Positions 27,871 to 36,981 of a DNA stretch of 64,000 bases are shown here, one piece after another. The position numbers and the translations under genes are program-made. This DNA is from an uncultured Bacilli bacterium (GTDB lineage: Bacteria > Bacillota_I > Bacilli_A > RF39 > UBA660): contig CAKOPW010000006.1 in NCBI GenBank assembly GCA_934101115.1, forward strand, positions 19,693 to 83,692, written 5' to 3'. Under the pieces are notes generated by a model, which searched no databases, had not been told where the DNA came from, and saw nothing but the letters and a program-made list of their open reading frames with translations. Position 1 is the stretch's first letter. Every line of letters starts with the position of its first letter.

Positions 27871-28392
27871 ATGAGACAAAAAGAAAAAAATGTATCACAA
27901 AATATAAATAATGATTCTTATGTTGCAAATAAAATAACTGAAGCTCTATTAGATTTATTGAAAAAGAATGATTTAAATAAAATTTCTATTAGTGCATTAT
28001 GTGACAAGGCAGGTGTTGGAAGAGCATCATTTTATAGAAACTTTAATAGCAAAGAAGATGTTTTAAAAAAGTATGACAAAAAATTAATAGAATTATGGGG
28101 TAAAGATTATGAAAAAAATTCTAATTCCACTATTGAAACACTTATACCATCACTCATATCTCACTATAAAAAACACCAAGAATTTTATAGTGTTTTATAT
28201 AAAGAAAATTTATCATACATTGTACTAGATACAATTCTTTACGCATGCAAATTACAAGAAAAAAAATCCAATATTGAAGCATATGTTACTGCTTTTATTG
28301 GATATGGAATATTTGGAATTATAAATGAATGGATTGCTAGAGGTATGGTTGAAACAGAAGAAGTGTTATTAAAAATAATGCAAAAAAAATAG
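27871..28392 (+). CDS. TetR-family regulator of the exporter
   Basis: 173 residues from the ATG at 27871, which has GGAG nine bases upstream. An earlier in-frame ATG at 27820 lies inside the operator palindrome and is unlikely. Helix-turn-helix: KISISALCDKAGVGRASFYR (then NFNSKEDVLKKY). The C-terminal ligand domain ends ETEEVLLKIMQKK. Almost the only rightward gene in this half of the element; it faces the ABC genes across the palindrome. Confidence 0.88.
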   Translation: MRQKEKNVSQNINNDSYVANKITEALLDLLKKNDLNKISISALCDKAGVGRASFYRNFNSKEDVLKKYDKKLIELWGKDYEKNSNSTIETLIPSLISHYKKHQEFYSVLYKENLSYIVLDTILYACKLQEKKSNIEAYVTAFIGYGIFGIINEWIARGMVETEEVLLKIMQKK

Positions 28393-28441
28393 ACCTAAAA
28401 TGTCCATTAATTTTGTATACAATTAAATTAATATAAAATTA

Positions 28442-28459
28442 ACTGATAAATTGTAATTT
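28442..28459 (+). repeat. 18-bp direct repeat, right copy, flanking the ABC/TetR cassette
   Basis: ACTGATAAATTGTAATTT, identical to 26154-26171. Distance between copies is about 2.29 kb. Confidence 0.75.
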
Positions 28460-28462
28460 GAA

Positions 28463-29071
28463 CTATAATTTTTTCCTATAAAGTAAGCACCTTAAAGGTA
28501 CTTTTTTATCTAAATCTAACTTTATATTTTCTTCTCCAACTTTGTCAAATCCTCTATGTTCATAAAATTGATAAGTGCATTGATCATCAGTAAATAAATA
28601 AATTTCTTTTCCTTTTTCACGACTTTCTAATTCTTGTAACAACATAGTGCCAATTCCTTTTACTTTTAAATCAGGATTAGCAGCTAAAAATCTAATTTCT
28701 CCATCTGGGGTATTTTCTTTTTTATACTCTTCTAGCATTTTCTTATTTACCTCATCATATACACCAACACTATCTTTAAAGAAATGCTTTTGTATAAAAT
28801 CTATAAACTTAACATACATAGATTTTGAAAATGATTTATGATATTTAGGTTCTCCATTTATATCCGCAATTAAAACTCCTGCTAGTTCTTCTCCATAATA
28901 AACAGCCAATACTTGTGTAGCATTTAAAAGTTCTAAATACCAAAAATACTTACCATATAAATTAAGTATTGTTTTATTATTTATATACATATTAAAGTGC
29001 ATTCCCTTAATTGCATATTGAATTACTTTTTTATAATCCTTTTCCGCTAATTCTTTTAACTCTAATTTCAA
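28463..29071 (-). CDS. GNAT-family N-acetyltransferase
   Basis: 202 residues. Acetyl-CoA-binding motif A is LKVKGIGTMLLQELESREKG (about 134-153), preceded by EIRFLAANPDLK and followed by ECTYQFYEHRGFDKVG-like DDQCTYQFYEHRGF. Substrate unknown; small-molecule or peptide acetylation such as antibiotic modification is possible. Own promoter probable (upstream gap of 71 bases). Confidence 0.85.
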   Translation of the reverse strand: MKLELKELAEKDYKKVIQYAIKGMHFNMYINNKTILNLYGKYFWYLELLNATQVLAVYYGEELAGVLIADINGEPKYHKSFSKSMYVKFIDFIQKHFFKDSVGVYDEVNKKMLEEYKKENTPDGEIRFLAANPDLKVKGIGTMLLQELESREKGKEIYLFTDDQCTYQFYEHRGFDKVGEENIKLDLDKKVPLRCLLYRKKL

Positions 29072-29142
29072 AGTATCATCTCACTTTCAAATTACTATTT
29101 ATCTATCACTTCTATATATATATATTTATACCATATAAATCA

Positions 29143-29565
29143 TTACTCAAAAAAATAATTTAATTCATCACTGCTTATATTAATGACATCTTTCATATAA
29201 ACAATATCATTATCAGTAAATTTAATATATTCATTAACTGAATCAATTCTTTTAACAATACCAGTTTTATTTATATATTTGCCACCACTTTTCTTACTGT
29301 CATTGATAAAATAAGTTACGGTTATTTCAATGTTTTCTTTAATATGCTCATTGATATAATTTAACTTACTATTAAGCATTTCTTTTAATCCATCATCAAT
29401 TTCTATTCTTTTATCTGTAAGTCTTGCTGTTTCTTTTACGGCTTCATCATATCCTACTAAAGCTGCAAAAGGTGCAAATTGAGATGCTCTTGATTCTATA
29501 CTTAAGTGTGAATGTTTTGATATAGGTCTATTCAAATTTATAATATCATCATAGTTATTTATCAT
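29143..29565 (-). CDS. YolD-like protein
   Basis: 140 residues. NRPISKHSHLSIESRASQFA followed by PFAALVGYDEAVKETAR is the diagnostic start of YolD-like proteins, which accompany Y-family polymerases on mobile elements. It overlaps the polymerase gene by four bases. Thought to be a partner or regulator of the polymerase. Confidence 0.85.
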   Translation of the reverse strand: MINNYDDIINLNRPISKHSHLSIESRASQFAPFAALVGYDEAVKETARLTDKRIEIDDGLKEMLNSKLNYINEHIKENIEITVTYFINDSKKSGGKYINKTGIVKRIDSVNEYIKFTDNDIVYMKDVINISSDELNYFFE

Positions 29566-31064
29566 CCTTTATGACCTCCAACTTCTTCATTTCTATCTTT
29601 TGCAGTTGCTCCTTCTTCAAAATTCATTCCTCTTAAAATAGAATTTTTTCCGAATTTCTTTTTTATATCTAATAAAGTTTTTTGAATCTTTTTCTCATCT
29701 TCTTCATCTTTAAGATTAATTTCTTTTTGTTTATTAACAACTTCATAATTTGTAAACAAGTCAAGTTGTTCCACCGTTGAAGTTGTTTCCTTATAATCTT
29801 CACTAACCACATTACACGCTGTTAAGTTTATTCTTCTAACTAATAAAATTGGATTAACAATTTTATCATACAATTCAACTACTTTCTGTGTAATTAATTT
29901 TGTAGATGAAGTTCTATGATCTATATTAATAGTACCATGAGAATGTTTAGGGATTTTTCTCCCATATCCGTCAATTGTTATTTCACCATGATACTTATTT
30001 GCAATAGCTTGATTAGTTAAGTTTTCAATATCATATCCTATCGTTAAAACAAATTGATTAGTCTTTAAATGTTTAGCAACTAAATCTAAAACTAAATTAT
30101 CAACCATTTCTCTAACTATTAATTTAGTTTTTTCATAATTATAAGGACAATGTAATACTTGACCTTGGCTAATGCTATTTGAAGCTGGCTTATAACTTTT
30201 TGCTTCTTTTATTGTACATGTTTCATATCCCCATGCATGATCTATAAGAAATTCAGCATTGACTCCAAACAACTTAAATAGAAAATCCTCATTATTAATA
30301 GACATTCTAGCTACATCACCCATAGTAAACATACCATTTTCTTCTAACTTTTTTTGGTATCCTTTTCCAACTCTCCAAAAATCAGTTAGTGGTCTATGAT
30401 TCCATAATTCCTTTTTATAAGACATTTCATCAAGTCTTGCCATTCTAACCCCAAATTCATTTGGTTTCATTTTCTTAGCAGTAATATCCATAGCAACTTT
30501 TGCTAGATACATATTTGTACCTATTCCTGCCGTTGCAGTTATACCAGTAGTTTTATACACATCCTCTATCATCTTTATGACTAATTCCTCAGCAGTCATC
30601 TTATAGAAAGTTAAATAATTAGTAATATCACAAAATACTTCATCAATAGAATAAACAAGTATATCTTCTGGAGCAATATATTTTAAATAAACATTATAAA
30701 TATCCGTACTATATTTCATATATAATTTCATTCTAGGAACAGCTTTGATAAAGTCTAGTTCAAATGAAGTATTATTATTTAATTCTGAGGCAATATACGA
30801 CTTTCCAGTAAATGGTTTGTAATGATTATTTTTTCTTCTTTGATAATTAACTTCCTTTACTTTTTGTTTTGCCTCAAATAATCTACATCTTCCAGATAAT
30901 CCATAAGACTTTAGTGATGGTGATACAGCAAGACAAATAGTTTTATCAGTTCTTGATTCATCGGCTACTACTAAATTTGTATCAAGTGGATCAAGTCCTC
31001 TTTCTCTGCATTCAACTGAAGCATAAAAACTTTTTAAATCAATACACATATATATTTTATCCAC
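29562..31064 (-). CDS. Y-family (UmuC/DinB-like) translesion DNA polymerase
   Basis: 500 residues. MCIDLKSFYASVECRERGLD (5-24) holds the first metal-binding Asp; ILVYSIDEVFCDIT (about 135-148) holds the catalytic Asp-Glu pair. GIGTNMYLAKVAMD follows, then the little-finger domain. A C-terminal tail (about 420-500) is element-specific. Such enzymes copy damaged templates and may help convert transferred single-stranded DNA or raise mutation during SOS. Coupled with YolD. Confidence 0.92.
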   Translation of the reverse strand: MDKIYMCIDLKSFYASVECRERGLDPLDTNLVVADESRTDKTICLAVSPSLKSYGLSGRCRLFEAKQKVKEVNYQRRKNNHYKPFTGKSYIASELNNNTSFELDFIKAVPRMKLYMKYSTDIYNVYLKYIAPEDILVYSIDEVFCDITNYLTFYKMTAEELVIKMIEDVYKTTGITATAGIGTNMYLAKVAMDITAKKMKPNEFGVRMARLDEMSYKKELWNHRPLTDFWRVGKGYQKKLEENGMFTMGDVARMSINNEDFLFKLFGVNAEFLIDHAWGYETCTIKEAKSYKPASNSISQGQVLHCPYNYEKTKLIVREMVDNLVLDLVAKHLKTNQFVLTIGYDIENLTNQAIANKYHGEITIDGYGRKIPKHSHGTINIDHRTSSTKLITQKVVELYDKIVNPILLVRRINLTACNVVSEDYKETTSTVEQLDLFTNYEVVNKQKEINLKDEEDEKKIQKTLLDIKKKFGKNSILRGMNFEEGATAKDRNEEVGGHKG

Positions 31065-31133
31065 TATATCACCACCAGTCTCGTTTAATGAATCTATATA
31101 TATTATTATACCATGAAAAGCATATATTATTTT

Positions 31134-31847
31134 TTAAACATCTATGTAATCATTCTCTTTTACACACTCTGGAGCGATTGTATCAACTATCTCTCCATTT
31201 ATTTTTCTTAGTATATGAGTCCCATCATAATCTTCATCTTCATACTCCCAATAAAATTCATCATCTTCACAAAGTTCGCTATATTTTTCAACAATTCCTG
31301 TTGGTACACTCCATGCGGTTTGAAAGGATATATCATATTCATCAATATTTTTATCATAAACAACATCAATGTCATCCTCAACATTCCACTTAGTACCCCA
31401 GTTTTCTACACACCAATCATACCACTGAGGAAAATTGTAATTCTTAATATTTTCTATGTACTGTTTACCTAACTCATTTATACTGTTGAATTGTTTTTCT
31501 TTATCAAAATCAAATAGTCCATTAAAATTATTTATTTTATCATTTAATTTTTTAGGATTATTTTCAAGTTCTTTTATATCACCATTATATTTGTTCCAAT
31601 AATTATGACAATAAGATGCTTCCTTGCTTTTGAGTAAATTCATCAATTTATATTTTTCATCATCATCTAAAGATAAATAATAACAAGCAATAGAATCTCC
31701 TTCAATACTACCAGCATCTAGTTTTAAGTCATCTGGCATAGGTATCAACTTATTAAAGTCAAAAGAATATCCATTTTCTGTTATGGTTAATATTTTATCT
31801 CCTATTGATTTTTTACATTTAATTCTGTTATATGTCCAATTTGGCAT
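31134..31847 (-). CDS. YubB/Api92-like ferredoxin-fold protein
   Basis: 237 residues. The start MPNWTYNRIKCK and the later WCVENWGTKWNVEDD and ISFQTAWSVPTGIVEKYSEL are the hallmarks of the DUF1281/YubB family carried by plasmids and phages. Function unknown. Lies just downstream of the relaxase gene. Confidence 0.8.
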   Translation of the reverse strand: MPNWTYNRIKCKKSIGDKILTITENGYSFDFNKLIPMPDDLKLDAGSIEGDSIACYYLSLDDDEKYKLMNLLKSKEASYCHNYWNKYNGDIKELENNPKKLNDKINNFNGLFDFDKEKQFNSINELGKQYIENIKNYNFPQWYDWCVENWGTKWNVEDDIDVVYDKNIDEYDISFQTAWSVPTGIVEKYSELCEDDEFYWEYEDEDYDGTHILRKINGEIVDTIAPECVKENDYIDV

Positions 31848-31864
31848 TACATCATTCCCTTTCT

Positions 31865-33178
31865 TTAATATTTTTTAGAATATGAATTATCAGTTTGAAA
31901 CAATTTACTAAATTCTTTTTGTGCCTCTTCCATTTCAGCATTGATACTTTTTACAGCATTTATAATTTTATATTTATTTTGGTATTTTAACTTAGGAACA
32001 GTATTTGTTAAATAATTACTAAGTATCGTGTATCTATTTTGATTCTTATTTTTCTTATACTCTTTTAAGATTATTTCTCGCAATATATCATCTGGATTTA
32101 ATGTTTTATATTTTTTTGAATTACTTTTAAACATATAATCTGCATGATTAACAATTGCATTATAAATATAATTATCTATGTAATTTTTCTTACTTTCTGT
32201 TAAAGTTTTATCTACATTTATTTTTGAAATATTATTATCTTCATTAACTTTATATAAATATCCATTTATATTATTAATAGATTCTGTAAAATTTATATAA
32301 TCATCATAAAATTCAGATTTAGAACAAAATAAATATTTTTTTATTCGTTTAGTTAAATCTTTAATTTCTTTATCTTTGATAGAATTAAACTTAATTCTTT
32401 TAGAGTTATTATTTCTTTCATCATAAAGTAATTTACCCAAAGTAAGAATATCATCTTCAAGTAAAATATCTTTTTTATCATAGAGTATAAAATTCTTTTC
32501 CTTTGGATTAAAATATTTTTTTAATTTATCAATTTCGTCATTAGTTATTGTTATCATTGGATTGAGATATTTTTTTCTTTCAACAGCAAAAACTACTTCA
32601 TTTTTCATAAAGTTTATTTCTTCTTGTGTAAGTTTACCTTTTCTTCTATAACCCAATTTATTATTAGACAAAATGTAATTTGGTTTCTTTTCTATAAAGC
32701 TAACATGAGCATGTAAATTATCAGTATCTGTATGAAAAGACAAATTATAGGCCATATTCTTTTTATCTTTAAATCCCATCTTTTTAAAGAATCTTGGAAG
32801 AACATTCTTTATAAGTTCTTGTTCTAAATCTTGTAATGATATATTTTCATTTAAATAATCATTATTAAAACTAATTACACATTGCCACAAATTAGAGTCT
32901 TCAGCATACTTTACAAAGCGTTTTTTTCTTTTTTCTATTTCTTCTTTTGTAGCATAACTACCATCTTCAATGACTAAATTCATTCTTTCATTTTTGTTAA
33001 GTTCTCCAGTATAATAATCAAACAGATTCATTACTCTTTTATCTTCATTTGAAAAATAATCAAATTTACGAGCTATCTTCTTTTTTAATCCCTCTATTTG
33101 TTTAGCAGTATAATTTTCTTCCCTACGATTAAATGCATGAGTAAATTTACAATTAAATATAACCTTAGGACTAGTCAT
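31865..33178 (-). CDS. Relaxase, MobL type
   Basis: 437 residues from the ATG at 33178 (a TTG lies one codon upstream). The histidine triad is SFHTDTDNLHAHVSF (about 146-160), matching the HxDxxxxHAH signature of MOB-type relaxases. The nicking residue is not certain; several Tyr occur near the start (NYTAKQ, FDYYTG). It nicks at oriT and pilots the strand to the recipient. It overlaps the upstream accessory gene by eight bases. Confidence 0.85.
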   Translation of the reverse strand: MTSPKVIFNCKFTHAFNRREENYTAKQIEGLKKKIARKFDYFSNEDKRVMNLFDYYTGELNKNERMNLVIEDGSYATKEEIEKRKKRFVKYAEDSNLWQCVISFNNDYLNENISLQDLEQELIKNVLPRFFKKMGFKDKKNMAYNLSFHTDTDNLHAHVSFIEKKPNYILSNNKLGYRRKGKLTQEEINFMKNEVVFAVERKKYLNPMITITNDEIDKLKKYFNPKEKNFILYDKKDILLEDDILTLGKLLYDERNNNSKRIKFNSIKDKEIKDLTKRIKKYLFCSKSEFYDDYINFTESINNINGYLYKVNEDNNISKINVDKTLTESKKNYIDNYIYNAIVNHADYMFKSNSKKYKTLNPDDILREIILKEYKKNKNQNRYTILSNYLTNTVPKLKYQNKYKIINAVKSINAEMEEAQKEFSKLFQTDNSYSKKY

Positions 33179-33500
33179 CAAATTTATCTCTTTTCATTTT
33201 CTTCATAAACTCATTAACTGCATAACTTCTATTAGGATCTTTGATATTAGAAAAATCCATATCAGAATATATCTGCTTAACTAGTTCAAATAATATATTC
33301 ATTTTTCTAGCAACAAATTTCATATCCGAATCTAAAGATATTAATAATTTTTCTAATTCTTCTTTTTGCTTAAAATATTCATTAATTATAAAATTAAGTT
33401 CATCAGAATATGACCTTTTACTTTTTTTTAATGACATTTTAATTTTGTTATCTAAATCAGGAGAGATTGAAAAATGTTTATCAATCTTTCTCATTTTCAA
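33171..33500 (-). CDS. Mobilisation accessory protein (MobC-like)
   Basis: 109 residues, basic and helical: FSISPDLDNKIKMSLKKSKR then SYSDELNFIINEYFKQKEEL suggests a ribbon-helix-helix start followed by a coiled coil. Its location directly before the relaxase gene, with overlap, supports a role in oriT recognition. Confidence 0.6.
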   Translation of the reverse strand: MKMRKIDKHFSISPDLDNKIKMSLKKSKRSYSDELNFIINEYFKQKEELEKLLISLDSDMKFVARKMNILFELVKQIYSDMDFSNIKDPNRSYAVNEFMKKMKRDKFDD

Positions 33501-33876
33501 TCTCCTGTAATCTTTTTAAAACACATCTTAACAATTGTAATTTAAACTTATCAACTTGTTCTTCTTTAATTTCTTTCTTCTTAGAGCAATAAGGTTCATA
33601 TTCTGGTAAGAAATATTTTATACCAAACTTTTTATAATTTTTAACCCATGATGATATTCTTCTATAAGGAAGATTATCATGTAATATACTTGTATCAAAT
33701 CCAGCTCTTTCAAAAATTTGTTTACCTGTTAATTCTGGTAAATCCAATCTCATCATTACACACCACAATTTAAAAATCGTATCATATACAATTTCCCTTT
33801 TATATCTTACTTCTTTAACAAAGATATTATCATTAAGAATCTTTAATTCTTCATCTGTATAATATCTCAGTTTCAT
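33481..33876 (-). CDS. Helix-turn-helix-like element protein
   Basis: 131 residues. LTGKQIFERAGFDTSILHDN and PYRRISSWVKNYKKFG look like a helix-turn-helix of the type seen in transposase-like or HTH-only proteins of conjugative elements. Overlaps genes on both sides (4 and 20 bases). Possibly regulates the mobilisation operon. Confidence 0.5.
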   Translation of the reverse strand: MKLRYYTDEELKILNDNIFVKEVRYKREIVYDTIFKLWCVMMRLDLPELTGKQIFERAGFDTSILHDNLPYRRISSWVKNYKKFGIKYFLPEYEPYCSKKKEIKEEQVDKFKLQLLRCVLKRLQEIENEKD

Positions 33877-34295
33877 AAATCAATCTCCATCTTTTTATGA
33901 TTCCTTATTTTTTCTTTGGTAAGATTTTTAAGAGAATCATCAAGAATAACATCTTCTGCAATTTCTCGTATATCCTCTAAAACAAATCTATCTTTCTCAC
34001 CTAAGTCATCAATTATATCAGCAACATACTTTTCTGTTGCATCCATTAAATTACCCCAATAAAAAACCATATCAAATTCTCTTTTGTTTTTATCGTAATG
34101 TAAATCAGCAACATTTTCATTATTACTGATATCATTACATATTTCTTCTAAATGATTATATATATATTTTTTTGATTCTTCATCAAAATCATCAATGTAG
34201 CTGTCCAAACAAACAATATAATTAAAATTACTTGTTTGATCCATTCCATAGTTGACTATATCATTTGCAATTAACTTGCATATTGTCATCTTCAT
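33873..34295 (-). CDS. Acidic element protein of unknown function
   Basis: 140 residues, strongly acidic in the middle (SYIDDFDEESKKYIYNHLEE). No domain recognised. First clear gene of the mobilisation group, four bases overlapping the next. A GGAGG sequence lies 16 bases before the ATG at 34295. Confidence 0.5.
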   Translation of the reverse strand: MKMTICKLIANDIVNYGMDQTSNFNYIVCLDSYIDDFDEESKKYIYNHLEEICNDISNNENVADLHYDKNKREFDMVFYWGNLMDATEKYVADIIDDLGEKDRFVLEDIREIAEDVILDDSLKNLTKEKIRNHKKMEIDL

Positions 34296-34443
34296 TTTTT
34301 ATCATTCCTCCTTTAAAATATAAAATTAATCCAAGTTCAATTAATTTTATAACCATTTTATTTATGCTTATTCCTTCTTGTTTAGCAAGTAGTCTTATTT
34401 GATCCTTTAAGTCTTTCAAACATCTTATAAATATAGTTACAAT
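34261..34443 (-). CDS. Possible ribbon-helix-helix protein without a standard start
   Basis: Sixty codons open from an ATT at 34441-34443: VTIFIRCLKDLKDQIRLLAK then QEGISINKMVIKLIELGLIL. This is the pattern of Arc/ribbon-helix-helix repressors (strand, turn, two helices). An AGAGGTGG ribosome site lies 6 bases upstream of the AAATAATT region, but the start codon is ATT (or GTA), not ATG/GTG/TTG. So either a rare ATT start or a recently mutated gene. Confidence 0.4.
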   Translation of the reverse strand: MVTIFIRCLKDLKDQIRLLAKQEGISINKMVIKLIELGLILYFKGGMIKNEDDNMQVNCK

Positions 34444-34474
34444 TATTTAAACCACCTCTTTCTTCCATAAAAAA

Positions 34475-34496
34475 ATTAGTTATATTTCAAACTAAT
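34475..34496 (-). terminator. Terminator of the SWIM protein gene (repeated hairpin)
   Basis: Stem ATTAGTT / AACTAAT and a T run on the minus strand. Shares a 20-base core with 26131-26150. Confidence 0.7.
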
Positions 34497-34506
34497 TTTC
34501 ACACAT

Positions 34507-35544
34507 TTAATTATTATCTAAAAAACATTTAATTTCTTTCGTCAATTTTTCATCTTCCGAATCTTCAAGCACTGTCCAATTACATCTGCCCTTAAAATCT
34601 AAAATAGGTACAAGTTCAATTTCTCCATAATTATTGATAATTTCTAAATTTTGCTCTACTACTCCCAAACATAAGAAATAATCAAATTCCATAACTCTTT
34701 CAAGTAAGCTTTTATCTGGATTCTTGTACATAATTTTATAGAATCTTTTTTCCTCTTTATTTCTTATAGAAAGTAATACAGAATAAATATGCTTACAATA
34801 AAATTCACATGGACAAGAACAATAAACTTGCATTTTTTTGTTTTCCTCAATCTCCGTATATTTTATTATAACTAAATATTTTTCAGTTCCATTAACAATT
34901 GCAAAATATCTATCATCTATTTTTTCTAAAAATTCAATTCTAGATTCTTCGTAATATTTTTTCCCTCTTTGAATAATCTGATAACTAAAAATCTTATCAA
35001 TATCATCATTAAAGAGATCAAATTCAAATTCCTTTTTATATTCGTACTTTTCTGTAATCTTAGTTAATTTTGCAACAAGTTCAAATAAGAACCCTTCAAA
35101 TTTTTTTGGCATATTTCTAAATATAAAACACAATAAATCAAATAAATGAGCCAATGATGTAGGTAAATACTTTTTGAAGCATACATCAATCTCACTATCT
35201 ACTTTAGTACTAAGATGTGCTTTTAGTTCTACAATATCCTCATCGTTTACCAATGAATCTTTATATTCAGAACTAACTATAAATTTTGAAAACGCTTCCT
35301 TAATTGACTCTATACTTTCAACAGGAATAGATGAACAAGAGATATATTTTTCAATTTTATCATCTATTATTAATGATAAATCAAACCAATATAATCTATA
35401 ATATTTCATTTTTTTATTAAATGTTAAAATAATATATATATTATAACTTTCATAATTTTTTAAACTTAATTCTAAAAATATATAATCTTTTTTAAAATAC
35501 TTTTTAATTAATTTAATCTTTTCATTATTGGTATATTTATCCAT
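34507..35544 (-). CDS. SWIM zinc-finger protein
   Basis: 345 residues. The SWIM motif is VYCSCPCEFYCKHIYSVLLS (about 244-263, CxC...CxH). The N-terminal 180 residues are helical without recognised domain. SWIM fingers bind nucleic acid or protein and accompany helicases or recombination factors; here it is alone. It is monocistronic between a terminator and a large hairpin, so it may be an independently regulated accessory gene. Confidence 0.75.
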   Translation of the reverse strand: MDKYTNNEKIKLIKKYFKKDYIFLELSLKNYESYNIYIILTFNKKMKYYRLYWFDLSLIIDDKIEKYISCSSIPVESIESIKEAFSKFIVSSEYKDSLVNDEDIVELKAHLSTKVDSEIDVCFKKYLPTSLAHLFDLLCFIFRNMPKKFEGFLFELVAKLTKITEKYEYKKEFEFDLFNDDIDKIFSYQIIQRGKKYYEESRIEFLEKIDDRYFAIVNGTEKYLVIIKYTEIEENKKMQVYCSCPCEFYCKHIYSVLLSIRNKEEKRFYKIMYKNPDKSLLERVMEFDYFLCLGVVEQNLEIINNYGEIELVPILDFKGRCNWTVLEDSEDEKLTKEIKCFLDNN

Positions 35545-35632
35545 TTTCTAACACCCACTCACTGCATACTATATACTATATTATATCATAAAACTGGTAG
35601 ATTTTAATGTAATTATAGAAAGCAGGATAAAG

Positions 35633-35694
35633 GGAATGATAGCACAGCCCTAGTTTATTCCATATAAATAAACGGATTATAGTGCTATCATTTC
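35633..35694. other. Large nested hairpin, candidate oriT or structured regulatory site
   Basis: Outer arms AATGATAGCAC (35635-35645) and GTGCTATCATT (35682-35692) pair perfectly, and inner arms GTTTATT (35653-35659) and AATAAAC (35667-35673) pair within the loop. The outer stem extends by G-T and G-C pairs. No T run follows, so it is not a simple terminator. It lies in the about 220-base gap between the SWIM gene and the M23 gene, 2.5 kb from the relaxase. Nested inverted repeats of this type are common at oriT; a nick site is not evident. Confidence 0.45.
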
Positions 35695-35762
35695 ACTTTT
35701 TGCACTTGCAAAAATGAGTTAAAAATATGTAAGAACTCTTCCATACTTTTGATTTAACCCTT

Positions 35763-36695
35763 TTAATTAAAGGGATTGTGAGGTTCATTTTCACTTCCAA
35801 GTGTTGGATATGTACTAGGTAATGTTGGATGAATCTTGGATGTTTCATTTTCCTTATTAAAATCTACTAAACTAAGGCCATCAATTACTTTTCCATTTTC
35901 AGAAACTTGATAATGTAAATGATTACCAGTTGAATATCCTGTTGTTCCCACACTAGCTATTTGTTGCCAACTTGAAACTTTATCACCTATTTTAACTTTA
36001 GATGAACTAGGATATAAATGACCATATAATACGATATATTCAATATCATCTACCATACATTTTAATTTAATATAATTACCTGCTCCTCCATTAGTATCTA
36101 TAGTATTTGTAGAATATTTAAACGACACATCAGTAATCTCACCATCACAAGTTGAATATACAGGTGTTTCTGCTGATGCTCCAAAATCCCATGCTGAATG
36201 AGTATTAGGAGTGCCATAAACAATTCGTTCTTCCATAAAATAACTTGTAACAGATAAATTAGAAAAATCTAGTGGCGAATTAAAAGGCTTATTTTGTATT
36301 TCATTTATTTGGCCAGAATCTTTAATTTCTTCACTATTACATACAGAATATATTTTATATCTATCCATTTTGCATACTTCTGAAATAGGTTTGACTTGTT
36401 TTAAATCTATATCTAAATTATCTGTGTATATTTGATCAAAAGTCAAATTATCATTTTCTAAATAAAAATACAAAATTCTATCAAGAGATACATAACCATT
36501 ATCATTCATTATGTTTTTCCTAACAACAGCTTTATACATATCAGCATATTGGCTATTATTTTCTACATAACCATCAGTTATGTTTGCACCAAAAAAGTCC
36601 AGTAACATAAGAACAGGGATTAGTATTACTAACCCCATTCCTATCATACCAATAGAAGAAGATATAATTAATTTAAATATCTTGCTCTTTTTCAT
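35763..36695 (-). CDS. M23-family peptidoglycan hydrolase of the transfer apparatus
   Basis: 310 residues. One N-terminal membrane segment (about 10-33), then a linker and a C-terminal LytM/M23 zinc peptidase: THSAWDFGA (about 164-172, first His and Asp) and GNHLHYQVSENGKVID (about 256, HxH). Conjugative elements of Gram-positives use such enzymes to open the wall for the channel. It follows the VirB4 gene and an intervening short gene that it overlaps by 23 bases. Confidence 0.9.
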   Translation of the reverse strand: MKKSKIFKLIISSSIGMIGMGLVILIPVLMLLDFFGANITDGYVENNSQYADMYKAVVRKNIMNDNGYVSLDRILYFYLENDNLTFDQIYTDNLDIDLKQVKPISEVCKMDRYKIYSVCNSEEIKDSGQINEIQNKPFNSPLDFSNLSVTSYFMEERIVYGTPNTHSAWDFGASAETPVYSTCDGEITDVSFKYSTNTIDTNGGAGNYIKLKCMVDDIEYIVLYGHLYPSSSKVKIGDKVSSWQQIASVGTTGYSTGNHLHYQVSENGKVIDGLSLVDFNKENETSKIHPTLPSTYPTLGSENEPHNPFN

Positions 36696-36981
36696 GTTTC
36701 TTTTCCCTAAAATGATTACAATAGATATTTAAATCACAAGCAAGATCTATAAAGAAATTTAATCTTTCTTTTTCTTCTTTATTCTCTATGTTTCCATAAA
36801 GTAGTATATCATTCACTGCTGTTCCAACTTCCATAGCAACATTCGTTGGCTTGTTTGATAAAATATAATCATAATTTTTATAACAATTTTCTTCTGTACC
36901 ATATACATCTTCAAATTCAAATGCTAAATGTTGTTTAGAAAATTTAATCAATTCATTACACAATTCATCTTTGCTCTTCAT
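36673..36981 (-). CDS. Small element protein of unknown function
   Basis: 102 residues, acidic, no membrane segment: ELIKFSKQHLAFEFEDVYGT and DLACDLNIYCNHFREKKHEK. Overlaps virB4 by four bases and the M23 gene by 23, so translationally coupled within the transfer operon. Confidence 0.55.
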   Translation of the reverse strand: MKSKDELCNELIKFSKQHLAFEFEDVYGTEENCYKNYDYILSNKPTNVAMEVGTAVNDILLYGNIENKEEKERLNFFIDLACDLNIYCNHFREKKHEKEQDI

